A DNA stretch of 38,114 bases from Pseudomonas sp. Lineage in GTDB: Bacteria > Pseudomonadota > Gammaproteobacteria > Pseudomonadales > Pseudomonadaceae. The notes beneath the pieces are model-generated. The model was not told the origin of the DNA. It saw only the letters and a program-made list of their open reading frames with translations, and made no database searches. How positions within the stretch are numbered: position 1 is the stretch's first letter; each line of letters begins with the position of its first letter. Shown here one piece after another: positions 8,057 through 16,173 of the stretch. The translations under genes and the position numbers were made by a program. Where the stretch lies: positions 1 to 38,114 of the forward strand of contig JAESUC010000047.1 in the NCBI GenBank assembly GCA_016763285.1. Reading direction: 5' to 3'.

Positions 8057-10498
8057 ATGAAGATCCGTGCTTCTGGCAGTCGCGGTCCAGCCCTTGCGCT
8101 CTTCACTCTTACCGCAGCAGCAGGCCTCACCGGTTGTCTGGGTGGCGGTGGTGGCAGCGATGACATCACCACAGAGCCACCTCCAGCGGGTACGTTTTCG
8201 GCCCAGATCCAGCGTACCGACTTCGGAATTCCCCATGTGACGGCCGAGGATTACAAGGGTCTGGGCTACGGTGTGGGTTATGCCTTCGCCCAGGACAATA
8301 TCTGTTCGCTGGCTCGCGAGATCATCGTCGCCCGCGGCGAAAGCATGCTCTACCTGCAGGACGGCAGTCTGGCGAGCGACATCTTCTACACCTGGTACAA
8401 CTCGCAAAGCCAGCTCGGCACCTTTCTCGATGTGCAGACCCAGGAGGTAAAGGACGCTGTGCAGGGATATGCCGCGGGTTACAGCCGCTATCTGCGCGAT
8501 ACCGGTGTCGATAACATCGATCCGGCCTGCGCCGGGCAGGACTGGGTTCGCGAGATCACCGTGGAAGATCTGGTAGCGGTCTACAGCAAGGGCAATCTGC
8601 GCGGCGGGCTGTCCAACTTCGTGCAGCCTATCGTTGCTGCGGCGCCTCCTGCCCAGGCAGCACCCGCCGTCCGGATGATGAGCACCGAGCAGCCGGCCTT
8701 CGACATGACCACGATCGACGTGCTGGACGGTGGCAGCAACGCCTATGCCTTCGGCTCCGAGACCACGGCCAACGGCACCGGCATGCTCTATGGCAACCCC
8801 CACGAGCCCTGGAACGGGGTGCAACGCTTCTACGAGTTTCATGTCACCATTCCTGGCGAAATCGATTCCATGGGTGTCGGCCAACAGGGCCAGCCTTTTC
8901 CGAATATCGGTTTCAACAAGGACGTGGCCTGGAGCCATACCGTTTCGACGGCCAAACGCTTTACCCTGTATCAGCTGCTGCTGGTCGATGGCGATCCAAT
9001 GAAGTATCGCTATTTCAATGCCGATGGCTCGGAGGAGGTGCGTGACATCACACGCGTACCGGTCACGGTGCAACTGCCGGACGGCGGCTCCCACGAAGGG
9101 GCGGTATACACCTCACATCTCGGACCCATGCTGGCGGTCAATCTGCTCAATCCCCAGTTACCGGCCTGGGGCGGGAACAACCTGGCGTTTGCCATACGCG
9201 ATGCGGCTTCGGAAAACCCGCGTGCCATCAACCAGTGGTTGGCAATGAACAAGGCAACCAGCGTGGACAGCCTGCTGCAGACCATGCGTGAAATCATCGG
9301 CCTGCCTTTCGTCAACACCATTGCCGCCGACCGTTTCGGCAAGGCGTTGTATGCCGATATCTCCACGGTGCCCCACGTGACTGCACAAAAGCTCAGTGCG
9401 TGCGCGGTAGGGCCGGCGCTCCAGGCGCTGGTTGCTTCCAATCTGCCAGCACTTAACGGCAGCTCGGCTCAGTGTGAGTGGGGCAACGACGCCGACTCCC
9501 CACAGGCCGGTATTTTCGGCGCCCAGAACCTGCCGGCTCTGGTGCGCGACGACTACGTCACCAACTCCAATGATCCATACTGGCTGAGCAACCCCGAGGC
9601 GCCGCTGACCGGCTTCTCTCCATTGTTGCGCCGGCGTCTGACACCCTTCCCGGGTACCACGGTGCCGGAAGCCAATCCGCTGCTGTTGCGCACGCGCATG
9701 GGTTTGCAGCAAGTGTTCGACCGCTTGGACGGCACTGACGGCCTGGGCGGCAATGACTTCACCCTGGAAAACCTGCAGGAGGTGGTATACGGCAACCGCA
9801 GCTATGCGGCGGAGTTGGTGCTTGATGACGTGCTGGCCGATTGCGTAGCCAGTCCCTTCATGCCGCTGACCGCGGGCGGCACCATCAATGCGGCTCCGGC
9901 GTGCGAAATCCTGACTGCCTGGGATCGGCGCAACAACCTGGACAGTCGCGGTGCCCATGTATTCCGTGAGTTCTGGCGTAACCTTGAGTTTACCGAAACC
10001 ACCGACGAGATCTTTGCGGTCAAATTCGACGAGACGGATCCAGTCGATACGCCGCGCGATCTGATCATCAGCGAGCAGACCCGCACCGCTCTGGGTGACG
10101 CCATCAAGCTGTTCGAGGACAACAGCATTGCGCTGGATGCGCCGTTGGGCACGATTCAGTTTGTGATCGACGCGGGCAATGGCAACGAGCGGATACCCAT
10201 GCATGGCGGACAGGGCAGGGAAGGCGTATTCAACGTTGCACAAGGTCCGGGGCCGCAGGATACCGGTCTGTACACGCCGATATCCCAAGGGCCGACCTAT
10301 ATGCAATCGGTCACCTTCGATGCCGAAGGCCCGGTGGTTGAAGCGCTGCTGGCATTCTCGCAGTCGGCGGATACCACGCGGCCTTTCCATCGGGACCAGA
10401 CACGGAAGTACTCCGACAAGGAATGGATCAGGCTGCCGTTCAGTAGCCAGGAAATTGCAGATCAGGCTATCGGCGAGCGTCTGGACCTGAAGGAGTAG
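8057..10498 (+). CDS. Penicillin-acylase-family Ntn hydrolase, lipoprotein
   Basis: The 813-residue product has a lipoprotein signal (LTGC, Cys27) followed by a Gly-rich linker. The alpha-chain region contains RTDFGIPHVTAEDYKGLGYG and is followed by a spacer. The autocatalytic junction is at Gly226-Ser227 in DGGSNAYA, making Ser227 the predicted N-terminal nucleophile of the beta chain. Family members cleave acyl side chains from beta-lactams, acyl-homoserine lactones, aculeacin or pyoverdine precursors; the true substrate cannot be told from sequence. Lipid anchoring suggests an envelope location. AAGGA precedes the ATG and a strong terminator follows, so it is probably a single-gene unit. 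Confidence 0.88.
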   Translation: MKIRASGSRGPALALFTLTAAAGLTGCLGGGGGSDDITTEPPPAGTFSAQIQRTDFGIPHVTAEDYKGLGYGVGYAFAQDNICSLAREIIVARGESMLYLQDGSLASDIFYTWYNSQSQLGTFLDVQTQEVKDAVQGYAAGYSRYLRDTGVDNIDPACAGQDWVREITVEDLVAVYSKGNLRGGLSNFVQPIVAAAPPAQAAPAVRMMSTEQPAFDMTTIDVLDGGSNAYAFGSETTANGTGMLYGNPHEPWNGVQRFYEFHVTIPGEIDSMGVGQQGQPFPNIGFNKDVAWSHTVSTAKRFTLYQLLLVDGDPMKYRYFNADGSEEVRDITRVPVTVQLPDGGSHEGAVYTSHLGPMLAVNLLNPQLPAWGGNNLAFAIRDAASENPRAINQWLAMNKATSVDSLLQTMREIIGLPFVNTIAADRFGKALYADISTVPHVTAQKLSACAVGPALQALVASNLPALNGSSAQCEWGNDADSPQAGIFGAQNLPALVRDDYVTNSNDPYWLSNPEAPLTGFSPLLRRRLTPFPGTTVPEANPLLLRTRMGLQQVFDRLDGTDGLGGNDFTLENLQEVVYGNRSYAAELVLDDVLADCVASPFMPLTAGGTINAAPACEILTAWDRRNNLDSRGAHVFREFWRNLEFTETTDEIFAVKFDETDPVDTPRDLIISEQTRTALGDAIKLFEDNSIALDAPLGTIQFVIDAGNGNERIPMHGGQGREGVFNVAQGPGPQDTGLYTPISQGPTYMQSVTFDAEGPVVEALLAFSQSADTTRPFHRDQTRKYSDKEWIRLPFSSQEIADQAIGERLDLKE

Positions 10499-10518
10499 TA
10501 CTGTTTCGGTTTGACCGG

Positions 10519-10550
10519 GGGCTCTGCGCAGTACGGCAGAGCCCTTTTTT
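10519..10550 (+). terminator. Intrinsic terminator after the acylase gene
   Basis: GGGCTCTGC (10519-10527) and GCAGAGCCC (10536-10544) form a perfect 9-bp stem with an eight-base loop, followed at once by six T. It lies 20 bases after the acylase stop codon. Confidence 0.9.
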
Positions 10551-10746
10551 ATGTGGAGGTCAGTATGGTGCCGGCGGCGGTTGGATGTTCGCCCTTGCGG
10601 GCTGCCGTCCATCCACGGGGTGCTGCCCATGGCCCGGCGGCTTTCAACGAAGGCGGTTTTATGTTCTGCTCTTTGCTAACCTGATAGTGGACATCAGGGT
10701 GCAAGTGCCTTGATTGGCAGACATTTCTCAGAGTGGACAGCACATC

Positions 10747-11355
10747 ATGCCCAAGCAGCATTTTCGATTTACCTTGCAACTGACCTTGCTTCTCCTGCTC
10801 GGCAGCCTGCTCTCAGGCTGCGGCATCAACAACATTCCGACCTACGACGAACAGGTCAAGTCAGCCTGGTCGCAGGTGGAGAACCAGTACCAGCGCCGCG
10901 CCGACCTGATTCCCAATCTGGTGGAAACGGTGAAGGCCTTTGCCCGCCAGGAACGCGAAACCCTGACCGACGTGGTCGAGGCGAGGGCCAAGGCTACCTC
11001 GATCCAGATCAGCGCCGAGGATCTGAACGACCCGGCCAAGATGCGCCAGTTCGAACAGGCCCAGGCCCAGCTGACCGGAGCGCTGAGCCGCCTGATGGCG
11101 GTCTCCGAGCGTTATCCGGACCTGAAGTCCAACCAGAACTTTCTGACCCTGCAGTCCCAGCTCGAGGGTACGGAAAACCGCATTGCCGTCGCCCGGCGTG
11201 ACTATATTGCTGCGGTTCAGCAGTACAACACCGAGATACGCACCTTCCCGGGCCGGATCTGGCACAGCCTGATGTACAGCGACATGCCCATTCGCGAGAA
11301 CTTCGAAGCCACGACCATGGACGCCGAGCAGGCGCCGGCAGTGCAGTTCGAATGA
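10747..11355 (+). CDS. lemA: LemA family lipoprotein
   Basis: The product has 202 residues with a lipoprotein signal ending in LLSGC (Cys25). A long helical LemA domain follows, with its hallmark phrases YDEQVKSAWSQVENQYQRRADLIPNL and, near the end, RDYIAAVQQYNTEIRTFP. The ATG at 10747 is preferred to a TTG 11 codons upstream because it gives a standard signal peptide. LemA proteins are envelope proteins of uncertain function, often encoded next to TPM-domain proteins, exactly as here. Its stop overlaps the next start as ATGA. It opens a seven-gene co-directional run. Confidence 0.88.
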   Translation: MPKQHFRFTLQLTLLLLLGSLLSGCGINNIPTYDEQVKSAWSQVENQYQRRADLIPNLVETVKAFARQERETLTDVVEARAKATSIQISAEDLNDPAKMRQFEQAQAQLTGALSRLMAVSERYPDLKSNQNFLTLQSQLEGTENRIAVARRDYIAAVQQYNTEIRTFPGRIWHSLMYSDMPIRENFEATTMDAEQAPAVQFE

Positions 11356-12119
11356 GTATGCGTACACTCCTGACGGTTGGCTCCCTGCTCGTCGCGCTGC
11401 TGCTGAGCAGTAGCGTCTTCGCCCAGACGCCAACGGGTGCCGTGCAGCTGCCGGAGCTGACCGGGCGCGTGGTCGACCAGGCCGAGATGGTGGGAGCGCA
11501 GGCCGAGGCGCGATTGACCCGGATGTTGGCAGCCCATGAGCAGGCAACCGGGGAACAGGTCGTGATTGTCACGGTACCGGACCTGCAGGGGCGCAGCATC
11601 GAGGAGTTTGGTGTCGAACTGGGTCGCGCCTGGGGGATAGGCGAAGCCGGGGAAGACACCGGCGCCCTGCTGATCGTGGCTCGGGACGATCGCAAGCTGC
11701 GTATCGAGGTGGGCTACGGGCTGGAAGGCCGACTGACCGATGCCCAGTCTGCGGCCATCATCAACAGCATCATCACGCCGGCGTTTCGCGCGGGCAACTT
11801 CGAGCAGGGCATTGCCGAGGGCAGCGCCGCGATGGTCCAGGTGCTCGGCGGCGATCCGCTGCTGGTCGCCGATGACCCGCGTGCGGGTACGCGCGATGAC
11901 CAGCCCCCCGGTGGGTTGTTCGTGATTCTGCTGTTTGTCGTGCTGTCACTCATCCGTGGCGCCTTTGGCGGACGGGGCGGACGCGGCGGTGGCCGGGGTC
12001 TGGGCAGTGCGGTGCTGGCTGGCGCCTTGCTCGGCGGTATGGGCCGTGGCGGCGGCGGTGGGGGTTTTGGTGGTGGCGGTGGCGGCTTCGGCGGCGGCGG
12101 CGCATCGGGCGGCTGGTGA
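11352..12119 (+). CDS. TPM-domain protein (YgcG-like) with Gly-rich tail
   Basis: The 255-residue product has a cleavable signal (about 1-25, SSVFAQ). A TPM domain of alpha/beta fold follows (about 30-165; GEQVVIVTVPDLQGRSIEEF and RKLRIEVGYGLEGRLTD). A membrane segment (LFVILLFVVLSLIRGAF) comes next, and the tail is made almost only of Gly with Phe and Arg (GGGFGGGGGGFGGGG). This is the standard architecture of TPM partners of LemA, with the domain in the periplasm. It is translationally coupled to lemA by an ATGA overlap. Its biochemical activity is not established, although TPM relatives in plants act in photosystem repair. Confidence 0.88.
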   Translation: MSMRTLLTVGSLLVALLLSSSVFAQTPTGAVQLPELTGRVVDQAEMVGAQAEARLTRMLAAHEQATGEQVVIVTVPDLQGRSIEEFGVELGRAWGIGEAGEDTGALLIVARDDRKLRIEVGYGLEGRLTDAQSAAIINSIITPAFRAGNFEQGIAEGSAAMVQVLGGDPLLVADDPRAGTRDDQPPGGLFVILLFVVLSLIRGAFGGRGGRGGGRGLGSAVLAGALLGGMGRGGGGGGFGGGGGGFGGGGASGGW

Positions 12120-12138
12120 ATCTGAACATGGATATGCA

Positions 12139-12756
12139 ATGACTCTTCTTACGCAGGACGAACAACAACAGGTAGCCGATGCCATCGACCGCATCGAACA
12201 GGACACCGACGCCGAGGTGGTGACGGTACTCGCCGCCCGGGCAGACGATTATTACTACATTCCGCTGCTCTGGGCCGGGGTTCTGGCGCTGCTGGTGCCG
12301 GGTCTGGTCGCGTTATTGACTTCCTGGCTGTCGGCAAGCGAGCTGCTGCTCGCCCAGTGGGTGACCTTCATCGTGCTCGCGCTGGCTTTTCGTTTGCCGC
12401 CGCTGACCACACGGTTGATTCCCCAGACGGTAAGGCATTGGCGTGCCAGCAATCTGGCCCGGCGTCAGTTCATCGAATTGAATCTGCACCACACCGATGG
12501 TGACACCGGTGTGTTGATCTTCGTTTCTGAAGCAGAGCGTTACGTCGAAATACTGGTGGACCGCGGCATATCCAGTCGTATCGACAATGCCGTATGGGAA
12601 TCGATTGTGGAGGCGTTCACCCAGAAGGTGCGCGAGGGCAGGGTGCTGGAGGGCTTCCTTGGCTGCATCGCCTCCTGTGGCGAGCATTTGCATGAGCACG
12701 TGCCGGGCACCCACACGCGCAATGAACTCTCCAACCGTCTGGTGGTGCTCCCCTGA
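12139..12756 (+). CDS. Second TPM-domain membrane protein
   Basis: The 205-residue product has a split TPM domain. The N-terminal part (DEQQQVADAIDRIEQDTDAEVVTVLAARADDYY) leads into two membrane segments (about residues 35-60 and 70-90). The rest of the domain follows (TGVLIFVSEAERYVEILVDRGI). This is the usual arrangement of the second TPM protein in LemA clusters. The ATG at 12139 lies 19 bp after the first TPM gene; the ribosome site is weak (GGATAT), so translation may depend on coupling. The stop TGA overlaps the probable CTG start of the next gene. Confidence 0.85.
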   Translation: MTLLTQDEQQQVADAIDRIEQDTDAEVVTVLAARADDYYYIPLLWAGVLALLVPGLVALLTSWLSASELLLAQWVTFIVLALAFRLPPLTTRLIPQTVRHWRASNLARRQFIELNLHHTDGDTGVLIFVSEAERYVEILVDRGISSRIDNAVWESIVEAFTQKVREGRVLEGFLGCIASCGEHLHEHVPGTHTRNELSNRLVVLP

Positions 12757-13484
12757 GCGCGCGCCGGATCGGCCTCATTCTGATAGGCGATGAACTGCTC
12801 AATGGCCGCAAGCAGGACGCCCATCTGCCGGCGATGATCCCTCGTTTTGCCCAGCGCGGGCTGGAGATTGGCTGGGTGCGGCTGATCGGAGACGACCCGG
12901 CGCTGATCACCGCCACGCTGACCGATTCACTGGCCAGCGGCGATATCGTTTTCTGTTTTGGCGGTATCGGTGCCACACCCGACGATCTGACACGGCAGTG
13001 CGCAGCGGCGGCGCTCGGGGTCGAGATCGAACTGCACCCGGAGGCGGAATACGAGATACGTGCCCAGCTGGCTGAGCGACTCAATGCCAATCATCTGCGC
13101 ATGGGCGAGTTTCCTGCGGGATCGCGCATCATCCCGAATCCGATCAACCGGATACCCGGCTTCTCGATCCGGGATCACCACTTTGTGCCGGGCTTCCCGC
13201 GGATGGCGTGGCCCATGGTGGAATGGGTGCTGGATCATGCCTACGCCGATCTGCAGGCGCCTGGCCAACAGGTGAGCCAGACGCTGGTGCTCGCGGATAC
13301 CTCCGAGGGCCCACTGATTCCCCTGATGGAGCAATTGTTGCGTGAATTCGGGGGATTGCGCCTGGCATGTCTGCCCCATGCGGAGGGCCGCCAGGAGGTC
13401 GAGTTGACCCTTCGAGGCCCGCCACAGCAGGTCGCCGCCGGCATGGATCGGTTACGCGAGTTATTGATCGACTACCGCAGGTAG
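12753..13484 (+). CDS. CinA N-terminal / MoCF-domain (molybdopterin-binding-like) protein, probable CTG start
   Basis: The product has 243 residues if read from CTG at 12753. It shows the MoCF fold from its first strand, RIGLILIGDELLNGRKQDAH, then IVFCFGGIGATPDDLTRQ, which is the conserved substrate-site loop of CinA/MoaB-like domains. The first in-frame ATG is at 12834, but starting there would delete the first strand and the GDE loop. No ATG, GTG or TTG lies upstream in frame near the homologous start. CTG 12753-12755 overlaps the TGA of the preceding gene as CTGA. The C-terminal deamidase domain of full CinA is absent, and real molybdopterin binding is unproven. Confidence 0.82.
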   Translation: MSARRIGLILIGDELLNGRKQDAHLPAMIPRFAQRGLEIGWVRLIGDDPALITATLTDSLASGDIVFCFGGIGATPDDLTRQCAAAALGVEIELHPEAEYEIRAQLAERLNANHLRMGEFPAGSRIIPNPINRIPGFSIRDHHFVPGFPRMAWPMVEWVLDHAYADLQAPGQQVSQTLVLADTSEGPLIPLMEQLLREFGGLRLACLPHAEGRQEVELTLRGPPQQVAAGMDRLRELLIDYRR

Positions 13485-13526
13485 ATGTTATTCTGACAAC
13501 CAAGGTGACAAAGCGAGGTATACACG

Positions 13527-14255
13527 ATGGGGGAGTCAAAGCGTCGCCAGGCAACCGGCGAGCCAAGCCCGCAACGGCGCAAGCGTGCCAGCCGCAGTGG
13601 GCTGCTTTGGGGGGTGGTCGTGCTGGTGGTAGCAGCAGCGCTGGCCCTGGCATTCTACCTGTCTACACCAGGTACCGGCCCGATCGGGCTGCCCAGTGTG
13701 CCCGCAGACCAACCGCCCTTTCCCGCTGAAGCAGATCGGTTCGGGGTTCAGTTGGGCGATCCGGAGGCACCCGTGGTGGTGCGTGAGTTCGCTGACTATC
13801 AATGCCCTGCCTGTGCGCGATTTGCCGGCACGATTGACCAGTTGAAACGCGAATACATCGATACCGGCAAGGTGCGGCTGGTGTTCTTTGAAATGCCCCT
13901 CGGGCAGCACGCCAATGCCATGCCCGCCGCCATGGCGGCCCGTTGCGCGGGCAGACAGGATGCCTACTGGGGCATGCACGATGCCCTGTTCGCCAATCAG
14001 CAGACCTGGGCTGGCATCGCTGACCCGCTCGAGCGATTCACGCAGTACGCACAGGACCTCGGTCTGCATGAGGGGCGGTTCCAGCGCTGCATGACCAGCG
14101 AACAGACCCGCTCGCAGGTCGAGGACAGTCTGGCGGTGGCACAGCAACTGCGTGTGGCCAGTACGCCGACGGTCATTGTCGATAATATCCCGCTGACCCG
14201 GAGCAACTGGGAACAGCTGTCCGGCGTTATCGAACAGCAGCTCGCGCGCGATTGA
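13527..14255 (+). CDS. Membrane-anchored DsbA-like thioredoxin-fold protein
   Basis: The 242-residue product has a basic cytosolic N-terminus, one membrane anchor (about 26-46) and a periplasmic thioredoxin domain of the Thioredoxin_4/DsbA type. The active site is CPAC (Cys93, Cys96) in EFADYQCPACARF, and the cis-Pro loop is ASTPTVIVDN. It is likely a disulfide oxidase or isomerase acting on exported proteins, similar in build to BdbD-type proteins. A further Cys pair (MAARCAGR and RCMTSE) may give a structural disulfide. GAGG precedes the ATG. It lies 42 bp after the MoCF gene in the same orientation. Confidence 0.88.
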   Translation: MGESKRRQATGEPSPQRRKRASRSGLLWGVVVLVVAAALALAFYLSTPGTGPIGLPSVPADQPPFPAEADRFGVQLGDPEAPVVVREFADYQCPACARFAGTIDQLKREYIDTGKVRLVFFEMPLGQHANAMPAAMAARCAGRQDAYWGMHDALFANQQTWAGIADPLERFTQYAQDLGLHEGRFQRCMTSEQTRSQVEDSLAVAQQLRVASTPTVIVDNIPLTRSNWEQLSGVIEQQLARD

Positions 14256-14319
14256 TCAACCTGATCGGGGCAAGGCCCACCAGGGAATGGCGGATGCCCC
14301 GGCAACCGAGGCACGATGC

Positions 14320-15015
14320 ATGTCTGACAAGCCGCTCACACCACGCTCCGACCGCTCCGCGATCGATGCGTTCATAACCCGGGCGCGGTCGTTACCCACT
14401 ACGGCCGGCAGCCAGGGGAGGCTGGTATTCGCCCTGGATGCCACGGCCAGTCGAGAGGCTACTTGGGATCAGGCGAGTGATCTGCAGGGCGAGCTCTTCC
14501 TTGCGGCGCAGGATCTGGGCGGGCTGTCGATCCAGCTGTGCTATTACCGGGGCTTCCGTGAATTCAAGGCCACGCCTTTCGTCTCTCAGACCGGCCAACT
14601 GTTGCAATTGATGAGTGGGGTACGCTGCCTAGGAGGCATTACCCAGATCGGTCGCGTCCTGGGCCATGCGTTGCAGGAGACGCGAAACGAACCGGTCAAG
14701 GCAGTGGTATTCATCGGAGATTGCTGCGAAGAATCGGTCGATGAGTTGTGTCACGCCGCAGGCGAGCTGGGCATGCTGCGAACGCCGGTGTTCATGTTCC
14801 AGGAGGGAGGCGATCCACATGCACAGGCGGTTTTCCGCCAGGTGAGTGCGCTCTCGGGTGGTGCCTATGCGCCCTTTGATCGCAGCAGCCCGCAGTTGCT
14901 GCGTGAGTTGCTTGCCGCAGTGGCAGTGTATGCTTCAGGCGGGGCCAGGGCGTTGAAGGATTACTCCAGCCGCAGCTCTGCAGAGGTCAAGCGCCTTACC
15001 CAACAGATTCGCTGA
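14320..15015 (+). CDS. VWA-like domain protein
   Basis: The 231-residue product has no signal peptide or membrane segment, so it is probably cytosolic. The VWA-like core starts with LVFALDATASREATW, where DATAS stands in for the DxSxS metal site. GGITQIG and VVFIGDCCEES supply the later metal-site positions. The C-terminal helix ends in SSAEVKRLTQQIR. The ATG at 14320 is chosen over one 11 codons upstream because GAGG lies eight bases before it. VWA domains usually mediate metal-dependent protein contacts; no partner is evident except the adjacent J-domain protein. Confidence 0.78.
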   Translation: MSDKPLTPRSDRSAIDAFITRARSLPTTAGSQGRLVFALDATASREATWDQASDLQGELFLAAQDLGGLSIQLCYYRGFREFKATPFVSQTGQLLQLMSGVRCLGGITQIGRVLGHALQETRNEPVKAVVFIGDCCEESVDELCHAAGELGMLRTPVFMFQEGGDPHAQAVFRQVSALSGGAYAPFDRSSPQLLRELLAAVAVYASGGARALKDYSSRSSAEVKRLTQQIR

Positions 15016-15056
15016 GCGGCCACGCCCAGCGCCTGCCCTTAATCCATGGAGACCCA

Positions 15057-15800
15057 ATGGCCGTTCTGGTGCTTGTCGGGATAATAGCCGCCTTACTGGG
15101 CTGGTACTGGGTGCGCAATCTGCCACCGGCACAGCGCAAGCCGGCGATTCTGAAGTTGCTGATCATGGGGACGGTGACCGTGGTCGCCGTGCTGGCGCTC
15201 ACCGGCCGTTTCTATCTGGTGCTGGCTCTGCTAGCGGGTCTTCTGCCGATTCTCCGCAGACTCCTGCCAGGGCTGTTGATGGGCCGGCTCTTCCGCGGTT
15301 CCGGTATTCCGGGGATGGGCTCCCGACGCAGTCGTGCCCGTTCCGGCAATCAATCCAGAGTCACCAGTGACATCCTGGAAATGTCGCTGGATCATGATAG
15401 CGGTGACATGACCGGCAAGGTGCTCAAAGGCACTTTTTCCGGCAGGGACCTGGCCGAACTTGGCGAAGGCGAATTCATCGAGCTGCTGCGGTTTTGCCGT
15501 GACAACGATCCCGATTCGGCCCGCCTGCTGGAGACGTACCTGGATCGCCGATTTGGTGATTCCTGGCGGGAGGATGATCAGGACCAGGGCCACGCTGGCG
15601 AGCAGACCACAGGCAGAGCGCGCAGTGGAGAGCTTACGCAGCAGGAGGCGTTGGAGATTCTCGGATTGCAGCCTGGGGCAACTCGGGACGAGATAGTGCA
15701 GGCGCATCGGCAGATGATGCAGAAAATGCACCCGGATCGCGGTGGCAGTACCTATCTTGCCTCGCTGATCAACGAGGCAAAGGATGTGCTGACCCGTTAA
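15057..15800 (+). CDS. Membrane J-domain protein (DnaJ-like, Pam18/Tim14-type J domain)
   Basis: The 247-residue product has two or three N-terminal hydrophobic segments (about 2-20, 31-50, 54-70) and a basic link (SRRSRARSGNQSR). A mid-region follows resembling other bacterial membrane J proteins (DMTGKVLKGTFSGRDL). The C-terminal J domain spans about 196-247, with the Hsp70-activating HPD at 225-227 followed by RGGS and LINEAKDVL. The C-terminal J domain is of the Pam18-like short type. It should recruit DnaK to the inner membrane; the client is unknown. GGAG precedes the ATG. It ends the plus-strand run and overlaps the convergent gene by 4 bp. Confidence 0.85.
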   Translation: MAVLVLVGIIAALLGWYWVRNLPPAQRKPAILKLLIMGTVTVVAVLALTGRFYLVLALLAGLLPILRRLLPGLLMGRLFRGSGIPGMGSRRSRARSGNQSRVTSDILEMSLDHDSGDMTGKVLKGTFSGRDLAELGEGEFIELLRFCRDNDPDSARLLETYLDRRFGDSWREDDQDQGHAGEQTTGRARSGELTQQEALEILGLQPGATRDEIVQAHRQMMQKMHPDRGGSTYLASLINEAKDVLTR

Positions 15801-16126
15801 CCCGAGCGGTGGGAGCTGTTCTCCGGTCCACTGGACGGAGCGTATTCGGGGCAATAGGAGCCGCCGTTGGCCAGGGCATGCTCTACCCAGAACCCGTCGG
15901 CGTGAATATCGAACGGCTGCTCGGGGCCGCTGGTGATCGCCGCCTGGGCTGTTTCACGGGACTCAAAACGTACCGGCAGATGGTAGCCCGCCTGGGCGAC
16001 CTGCGCCGGCAACAGCAGCTGGGTGCCAGGCCCATCGGCTATGCTCCAGCCCCCGTCGCTCAGGCGCACGGCATACAGGCCGCGCTCGACCGGGACTGCC
16101 TCGCTGTAATCGTTGACTATATGCAA
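15797..16126 (-). CDS. Hypothetical protein with TTG start (109 aa)
   Basis: I do not recognise the family. It is a small soluble protein without signal or membrane segment. It is moderately acidic, with a middle segment HLPVRFESRETAQAAITSG and a Ser/Gly-rich tail. The start is TTG at 16126, supported by AGGAGAG four bases upstream. It lies 47 bp after the saccharopine-dehydrogenase-like gene on the same strand, with a strong hairpin between them, so readthrough or a separate promoter is possible. Its 3' end overlaps the J-protein stop by 4 bp, tail to tail. Confidence 0.6.
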   Translation of the reverse strand: MHIVNDYSEAVPVERGLYAVRLSDGGWSIADGPGTQLLLPAQVAQAGYHLPVRFESRETAQAAITSGPEQPFDIHADGFWVEHALANGGSYCPEYAPSSGPENSSHRSG

Positions 16127-16143
16127 GCGTCTCTCCTGAAAGG

Positions 16144-16165
16144 GGCCCCCTGCAGACAGGGGGCC
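16144..16165 (-). terminator. Hairpin between the saccharopine-dehydrogenase-like gene and the small gene downstream
   Basis: GGCCCCCTG (16144-16152) and CAGGGGGCC (16157-16165) form a perfect 9-bp stem with a CAGA loop. On the minus strand it is followed by CCCCTTTC, a weak U tract. It probably terminates or attenuates transcription eight bases after the TGA of the upstream gene. Confidence 0.55.
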
Positions 16166-16173
16166 TTCTGGCC

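Noticed and set aside
7982-9094. 370-codon open frame antisense to the acylase 5' half
   Set aside because: Low-information peptide opposite a signal peptide and Ntn-hydrolase alpha chain with clear motifs; it is a shadow frame.
9158-10630. 490-codon open frame antisense to the acylase
   Set aside because: This is a shadow of the acylase coding sequence; no recognisable domain, and it runs through the acylase terminator.
12000-12117. GGC/GGT-rich tract as a tandem repeat element
   Set aside because: It codes for the Gly-rich tail normal for TPM proteins in frame with the domain, so it is protein-level low complexity.
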